Positions 58,040 through 64,000 of a DNA stretch of 64,000 nucleotides are shown piece after piece. Under the pieces are notes generated by a model. The model ran no database searches. It had not been told where the DNA came from and was given only the letters and a program-made list of their open reading frames with translations. Both the position numbers and the translations under genes were made by a program. Source of the DNA: Eriocheir sinensis (taxonomy: Eukaryota; Arthropoda; Malacostraca; Decapoda; Varunidae); the NCBI RefSeq assembly GCF_024679095.1, contig NC_066513.1, positions 3,030,523 to 3,094,522 on the forward strand, written 5' to 3'. Every line of letters begins with the position of its first letter. Positions within the stretch are counted from its first letter, which is position 1.

Positions 58040-59740
58040 ACACTCTTCTTGGCCACTCTATTCAGGAGCAGTAAGTAGCGGGCTTTTTGTTTATCATTAT
58101 TGTTTCCTTTTTTTACGCCCCTGCACTGTCTCCTCTACTGAAAAAAATAAGTTAAGGGTTGTATTATAAAACATTTCGTCGCCCAAGAACACATACTTGA
58201 CAAGGCTTTCATAGGAGTTGTGGGCATTTCCAGGAGTAATTTATGACCCTGGTGGTAGTTTGACCCTGCTTCTGTACCATGAACCTTAAGAAACATGTTT
58301 GGCGTGGCTTTCATAAGAGTTGTGGGCATTTCCAGGAGTAATTTATGACCTTGGTGGTAGTTTGACCCTGCTTCTGTACCATGAACCTTAAGAAACATGT
58401 TTGGCGTGGCTTTCATAAGAGTTGTGGGCATTTCCAGGAGTAATTTATGACCCTGGTGGTAGTTTGACCCTCTCCTGCACCATGAACTTCAAGAAACACT
58501 CATTAGAACCCGACTGACCCCCTCTTTGACCTTTAGAAATAGCTTGTATCGGCCCAGAATCCTTGTAAGCCTATCACTACCACTAGGGTCATAAAACTAC
58601 CCCTGGAAATGCCCACAACTCTTATGAAAGCCACGTCTAACATGTTTCTTAAGGTTCATGGTACAGAAGCAGGGTCAAACTACCACCAAGGTCATAAAAC
58701 TATCCCTGGAAACATCCACAACTCTTACGTAAGCCTTGTTAAATATGTGTGTTTCTTAAGGTTCATGGTACAGAAGAAGGGAGCCAGCCTGTTCATATAC
58801 GTGGGATAAGGCGCCGTAACGTTTGACAGCACGGGTCTGACTCATGGGGTGGGGTGGGGTGGGGGGTGCAAAAAGCGTACCCTGACATTTTGAAGTGCTG
58901 GGTTGACAACGAGGACGGTAGAGGATGGTGTGCTGGTCCCCGTATCCTACACTGAACCTTTACTGTGATACGAGTAGTAATATGGGTTGATTGATTATGA
59001 TGAGTCTATCGGTCATGGTCTTCAACATGCCCTAGCACAAATATTTGACAAGGCTTTCGTAGGAGTTGTGGGCATTTCCAGGGGTAGTTTTATGACCTTG
59101 GTGGTAGTTTGACCCAGCTTCTGTACCATGAACCTTAAGAAACACACATAATTAACAAGACTTACGTAAAAGGGGTAGTTTTATGAGCCTAGTGGTAGTC
59201 TGACCCTTCTTCTGTACCATGAACCTTAAGAAACATGTTTGACGTGGCTTTCGTAGGAGTTGTGGTCATTTTCAGTGGTAGTTTTATGACCCTGGTGGTA
59301 GTTTGACCCTTCTTCTGTACCATGAACCATAAGAAATACATATTTAACAAGGCTTACGTAAGAGTTGTGGGCATTTCCAGGGGTAGTTTTATGACCTTGG
59401 TGGTAGTTTGACCCTTCTTCTGTACCATGAACCATAAGAAACACATTTAACAAGGCTTACGTAAGAGTTGTGGGCATTTTCAGTGGTAGTTTTATGACCC
59501 TGGTGGTAGTTTGATCCTTCTTCTGTACAATGAACCATAAGAAACACATATTTAACAAGGCTTACGTAAGAGTTGTGGGCATTTCCAGGGGTAGTTTTAT
59601 GACCTTGGTGGTAGTTTGACCCTTCTTCTGTACCATGAACCTTAAGAAACACCTATTCGATGCCGGTTAATCTCCATTTTGGCCTTTGAAAGTAGTTGAT
59701 GTGAGAGGCGAAAGCGTCTAAAAATATCGACCTACATGAT
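58040..59740. repeat. Foldback cluster of the dispersed repeat family
   Basis: Minus-oriented units (GTTGTGGGCATTTCCAGG, TTTATGACCCTGGTGGTAGT, TTGACCCTTCTTCTGTACCA, TGAACCTTAAGAAAC) repeat three times at 58200-58500 and six times at 59050-59660. Plus-oriented units lie at 58580-58780, so opposite arms face each other. Minus frames reading MFLKVHGTEAGSNYHQGHK are repeat translations. Confidence 0.75.
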
Positions 59741-60499
59741 TATGGCGCCGCAACCCCATTGGTCATACGGCGCCGCTCAGCAGTCCGAGGGTTTGCACGA
59801 GGCTCACTTACATCATCATAATCGTTAGCCATTACTACGCCACTGCAGGAGAAAGTTGCGTCCGATGTGATGTTAGTGTACTCTTATCCTGCGCCGGCAA
59901 AGGTTCTAAGGTCACCTCTCCTCCTGGTTCCCTCTGCCTTGACTTCTTAAAATTCCTGGGTTGCCACTCTGTTACTCTGGCTGTCCATCTGTTACCAATT
60001 CTACATGTACTCATCATCTGTTATCATTACACCTGTTACATCTGTTATCATTATCTGTTATCTGTACATTACATCTGTCATCAATTCTACATGTATTATG
60101 ACCTGCCCAAGCCAGCCTCTTACTCTTAATCGACACCAGAGTTCTATTTTTTTATTATAATTTCATTGCTATAAAGGTGGTATCGGTAGTTTTTTTCCTC
60201 TGCAGCGTTAGATAGTTCAAGGGAAAACAATAAAAAAAACAGCAATATTATGTTGTAGGAATAATGGTTGTAGTGGTGGTATACTATCATTACTATTATC
60301 ATTATTATTACTGTTATTATCACCGCCATCACCACCATAATAGCAGCAGCAGCAGGAGCATTACTATCATCATTATCACCCAGAGACTGGCCGCTGAAGC
60401 AGAATGGTTATACAGAGACAGGATGCGAGATTAGTCGTTGAAAATAACAGCGGGGACAAGTTGACGGTGGCGGGGGAGGGAACGATCATGGAGTGTCTG

Positions 60500-60514
60500 G
60501 ACGCGGCAAACGAC

Positions 60515-60562
<48 letters not shown>
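60500..60562. repeat. (GT)n microsatellite
   Basis: About 23 GT units. Confidence 0.9.
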
Positions 60563-60563
<1 letters not shown>

Positions 60564-61488
60564 CCTGGTGGAGGAGTGTGGAGTAAGAACGCTGAGGACT
60601 GCTAGGCCTGGCTGTAGAGGGTTCGTAGGGAAGAGTGAATGGCAGAACGAGTCTGAAAACCGCTTTTTGCCTTGGGTCCTGATGCACGGGATGCCTAAAC
60701 GCGTACGGCCGCATTCTAAGCTCTCATTTCTCTCTCCCTTGCTGAGCCATAACAGTCATTACCAACTCAAAAGCCAACGGCAGCTTTTAACTATTTTTCA
60801 CCTTCGTTAATTCCACATACGTCACTTTCAATCCTTTTTTTCTTGGCCTCATACTATTAATAACAGCGGACAGAGAAAATAAACATGCTGGAAGTAACCA
60901 GTGACCCGTAACCCGTAAAAGTGGTTCACAGAAAGCTCGTAGGGAAAGGTTCATCGGTGACTCATGGTGTAGAAACCAGTCTCAAGGTGACGCCCGATGA
61001 AAGGTGTTCGTAGCGTAGGTGACAGCCACGGTGGTAGTCTTGCTCAATGGTGTGTTTCACTTGATCTTCTGTCCTTATCTGAGCGCTTTCTTTCAATTCT
61101 TATAGCTGCTCATGTTTCTAAATGTCCTTTTACCAATCTAACTGCTTCATTCTCCTTATATCTTTCCCTTTTTTTCAAATCTGTCATTGGCCAATAAACT
61201 CCAGCGCTCCTTCCTTCTTCATCTCGACACATTTTTTTTCAATAGTCTCTTTGAACCACCGCCACGTTGACAGGAGGCGGGGTACATGGAGACGACATTA
61301 CTTAACAATTATAACTATCTAAAGAAAACGGACCAACACTGGCGTGAACACCGAGTTACGCAAAGGTCGTCCACCGCGGCATGCGACAGAGACTTTTGGG
61401 TACGTGGTGTGTCTCGGAGGACCTGTTTGATGCGACAGTCAACCCCAGTCGCACGGAAAGCCGCGGAGGAGATATATAAGCAACTACC

Positions 61489-62312
61489 TGAGGCCGCCAT
61501 CTGAAGCTATGTAACTACCTGAGGCCGCCATCTGAAGCTATGCAACTACCTGAGGCCGCCATCTGAAGCTATGCAACTACCTGAGGCCGCCATCTGAAGC
61601 TATGCAACTACCTGAGGCCGCCATCTGAAGCTATGCAACTACCTGAGGCCGCCATCTGAAGCTATGCAACTACCTGAGGCCGCCATCTGAAGCTATGCAA
61701 CTACCTGAGGCCGCCATCTGAAGCTATGCAACTACCTGAGGCCGCCATCTGAAGCTATGCAACTACCTCAGGCCGCCATCTGAAGCTATGTAACTACCTG
61801 AGGCCGCCATCTGAAGCTATGTAACTACCTGAGGCCGCCATCTGAAGCTATGTAACTACCTCAGGCCGCCATCTGAAGCTATGTAACTACCTGAGGCCGC
61901 CATCTGAAGCTATGCAACTACCTGAGGCCGCCATCTGAAGCTATGTAACTACCTGAGGCCGCCATCTGAAGCTATGCAACTACCTGAGGCCGCCATCTGA
62001 AGCTATGTAACTACCTCAGGCCGCCATCTGAAGCTATGTAACTACCTGAGGCCGCCATCTGAAGCTATGCAACTACCTGAGGCCGCCATCTGAAGCTATG
62101 TAACTACCTCAGGCCGCCATCTGAAGCTATGCAACTACCTGAGGCCGCCATCTGAAGCTATGCAACTACCTGAGGCCGCCATCTGAAGCTATGTAACTAC
62201 CTCAGGCCGCCATCTGAAGCTATGCAACTACCTGAGGCCGCCATCTGAAGCTATGCAACTACCTCAGGCCGCCATCTGAGGCTATGCAACTACTTCAGGC
62301 CGCCATCTGAAG
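61489..62312. repeat. 31-bp minisatellite, about 26 units
   Basis: The unit is CTGAGGCCGCCATCTGAAGC, TATGCAACTAC. Two sites vary between units: CTGAGG/CTCAGG and ATGCAA/ATGTAA. Each unit contains a CCTNAGG palindrome. No frame stays open. Confidence 0.93.
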
Positions 62313-62461
62313 GTTGCCTCGGACAATAGATAACACTGCACCATCCGCTTCCATTTTACCCTTCTTGAGTTTATATTTTCCGGGCACGAGACTAACCCCG
62401 ACAAACACCATCCAGAGACAGCGGCTGAGGGAGTCTGGGAACCACTAAAGTAAGAGCAAAG

Positions 62462-62645
62462 TTGGGGGCATAATGCTACAGCTGCGCGTGGCCTCGGTGC
62501 TCATCCCCGTCGCATTGGTCCTTGACTTAGGTAACCCAGCCCACGAGTACGGCTGAGGAGCGTCCATGCCCCACCGCTGCCGCCAACAACATGAGCAGGA
62601 AACGTGGAACCTCACCCCCCCTCCCACACCCAGCACACACCGTCA
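62462..62645 (-). mobile_element. SINE 3' half
   Basis: GCTGCGCGTGGCCTCGGTGC, TCATCCCCGTCGCATTGGTC and then CCTTGACTTAGGTAACCCAG. This is the reverse complement of the 51160-51420 type tail with a divergent body. Confidence 0.4.
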
Positions 62646-62666
62646 CGCTTACCAACCCTGCCGACG

Positions 62667-62708
<42 letters not shown>

Positions 62709-63110
62709 TCTCCTTGAACGTATGTTAATTTTAGGCTCATTCATATTCACACTGATGCTTATTCGTTACATATATACATACATTACATAATAATGATGAT
62801 AATAATAATAATAATAATAATATCACTAGTGGAGGAAAACGAGAAGAAAGGATAATGATGATGATGATGAAGAGGATAAGGAGAGGAGGAAGATGAAGAA
62901 AAAGAAGACGAAGAAAAAGCAGGACAGAAAAAAAAGGAGAAAAGAAGTGGAAGAAAATAAAGAAAACAAGAAGAAGAAAAAAAGGAGGAGGAGGAGGAGG
63001 AGGAGAGGAGGAAGATGAAGAAAAAGAAGACGAAGAAAAAAAAGGAGAAAAGTGGAAGAAAATAAAGAAGATGAGAAAGAAGAAGAAAAAAAAGGAGGAG
63101 GAGGAGGAAG
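62645..63110. repeat. (CA)n, (AAT)n and GAA/GGA purine tract
   Basis: (CA)n 62668-62702, (AAT)n 62790-62822, then AAGAAGA/GGAGGA sequence with a duplicated GAGGAGGAAGATGAAGAAAA block at about 62883 and 63003. Confidence 0.85.
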
Positions 63111-63599
63111 TCAAGAAGCATTACGCCACACTACTTCCAGCCAATCTGCTTTTTATTTTCTCGGTACGCGTTATCGCCGGAGGATTGCATGTATCAGCTG
63201 ATCACACGGGACTGACGACACGAGAATCCCCCCCACCCACTATGCCCGTACGCCCCGCCCCGCCCCCCTCACTGTACTTATACCCTGATCACACCAGCCG
63301 AGATACCATCAAGATATTCGCCAGATATTTAAAACGTGCTATCATTATTTATCAAGTTATGCAGCGAGTTTGGCTTTTAATCCTCTTTTCAGGGAGGGAG
63401 TTGGCTAAAAGTGCTGGATTTTCAGAGTTAAGTTGACATATAAACTCCGACGTAAAAAAAGTGATAATGTTTATATTAAAAAAAGAAAAAAAATCAACAA
63501 AACCAACTAATTAACCACACATTGCAACACGCGTCAAAAACAGACAAACCAGCCACGTTAGTGTTGATGAAGACTACGTAACACGACGTTTAAATATGT

Positions 63600-63780
63600 A
63601 GGGGTTAACCTTTCCCTGTATCGGCCTATCACACGCACCCTAGGCAGAAAAGGGGGCGTGGCTGTTGTGTTGACTAGCCAATCACACAAGTTTCACGGGG
63701 AGGGGGGAGGGGCCTATTCTCGAAGTCAGTGTGAACAGTTTACATTATCGGACCTCGACGGAAGGTTAGGGAAAGTATCA
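63600..63780. promoter_or_regulatory. Promoter-like cluster of GC and CCAAT boxes
   Basis: Within about 60 bp there are a GGGGGCGTGG GC box, a GCCAATCA CCAAT box and a GGGGAGGGG box, followed by non-repetitive sequence to the window end. Direction cannot be settled; if it serves the plus strand, the transcript lies mostly beyond 64000. Confidence 0.3.
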
Positions 63781-63781
63781 G

Positions 63782-63961
63782 ATGGCCCAGCAGCTCACGT
63801 CCATTCCTAACTCATACACTTCTCGTCGAATTCGTCGCCCCGCACCTCCTCTACATAAACTATCCAACAAATCAAAGGAATATTACAGCCACACAAAAAC
63901 AGTAAAGAGTGAGCTCCCTGCCTTCAAGATCCTAGACGTAGTTCGGATCTTTTCAGTCTAA
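63782..63961 (+). CDS. Small 59-codon ORF downstream of promoter-like sequence
   Basis: ATG at 63782 opens 59 codons, beginning MAQQLTSIPNSYTSRRIRRP and ending VRIFSV, then TAA. The peptide is basic in its first half and matches nothing I know. It follows a region with a GC box (GGGGGCGTGG near 63652), a CCAAT box (GCCAATCAC near 63679) and another GC-rich box (near 63700). Base -3 of the start is C, a poor context. It could be a micro-ORF, a 5' exon of a gene beyond the window, or chance. Confidence 0.2.
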   Translation: MAQQLTSIPNSYTSRRIRRPAPPLHKLSNKSKEYYSHTKTVKSELPAFKILDVVRIFSV

Positions 63962-64000
63962 ATACCGCAGGCAAAACAAAATGACGCAAAACGAGATCGG

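Overview
This window looks like nuclear DNA from an invertebrate animal, most probably a decapod crustacean. The inference rests on intron-split genes with GT-AG splice sites, extreme microsatellite density (CA, GA, TCC, TTA runs), tRNA-derived SINEs, and several decayed non-LTR retrotransposons. No bacterial-style operon, rRNA gene or CRISPR array is visible. Nearly all long open frames from about 27 to 57 kb are low-complexity artefacts: polypurine or polypyrimidine tracts rarely contain stop codons.

The one gene I can establish is on the minus strand. It is a Rho guanine-nucleotide exchange factor of the PDZ-RhoGEF/LARG class (vertebrate ARHGEF11/12, Drosophila RhoGEF2). Nine consecutive exons were assembled by splice sites and phase: 57439-57517, 57055-57113, 21873-21944, 18781-18965, 17491-17717, 14419-14622, 8786-9013, 6791-7043 and 3605-3692. 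They total 1395 bp, or 465 codons, and every junction agrees in phase. They encode a basic/Ser-rich linker, the whole DH domain and most of the PH domain. The PDZ and RGS-like domains would lie beyond the right edge. The end of the PH domain and the C-terminal tail were not found and probably lie beyond the left edge. One intron, 21945-57054, spans 35 kb. Inside it a CpG-rich block (about 54.2-56.4 kb) holds a probable alternative first coding exon (54902-54996) whose phase fits the 21873-21944 exon. This predicts a short isoform without the regulatory N-terminus.

From 3 to 18 kb the introns are crowded with transposons: four copies of a 0.25-kb TTAA-flanked element that carries a piece of a LINE reverse transcriptase, two further TTAA-flanked families, a 1.33-kb TA-flanked inverted-repeat element, a broken Jockey/CR1-like LINE that is itself interrupted, and two RTE-like LINE tails. 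From 18 to 57 kb there are minisatellites (37 bp x about 21; 34 bp x about 43; an AAGCTTG array; a 1.8-kb polypurine tract; a 1.35-kb TCC array) and SINEs. The part beyond 57.5 kb holds a dispersed inverted-repeat family, a 31-bp satellite and, at the very end, a promoter-like stretch.

Exon limits are exact where splice sites are named. Repeat limits are approximate unless terminal repeats or target duplications are stated.
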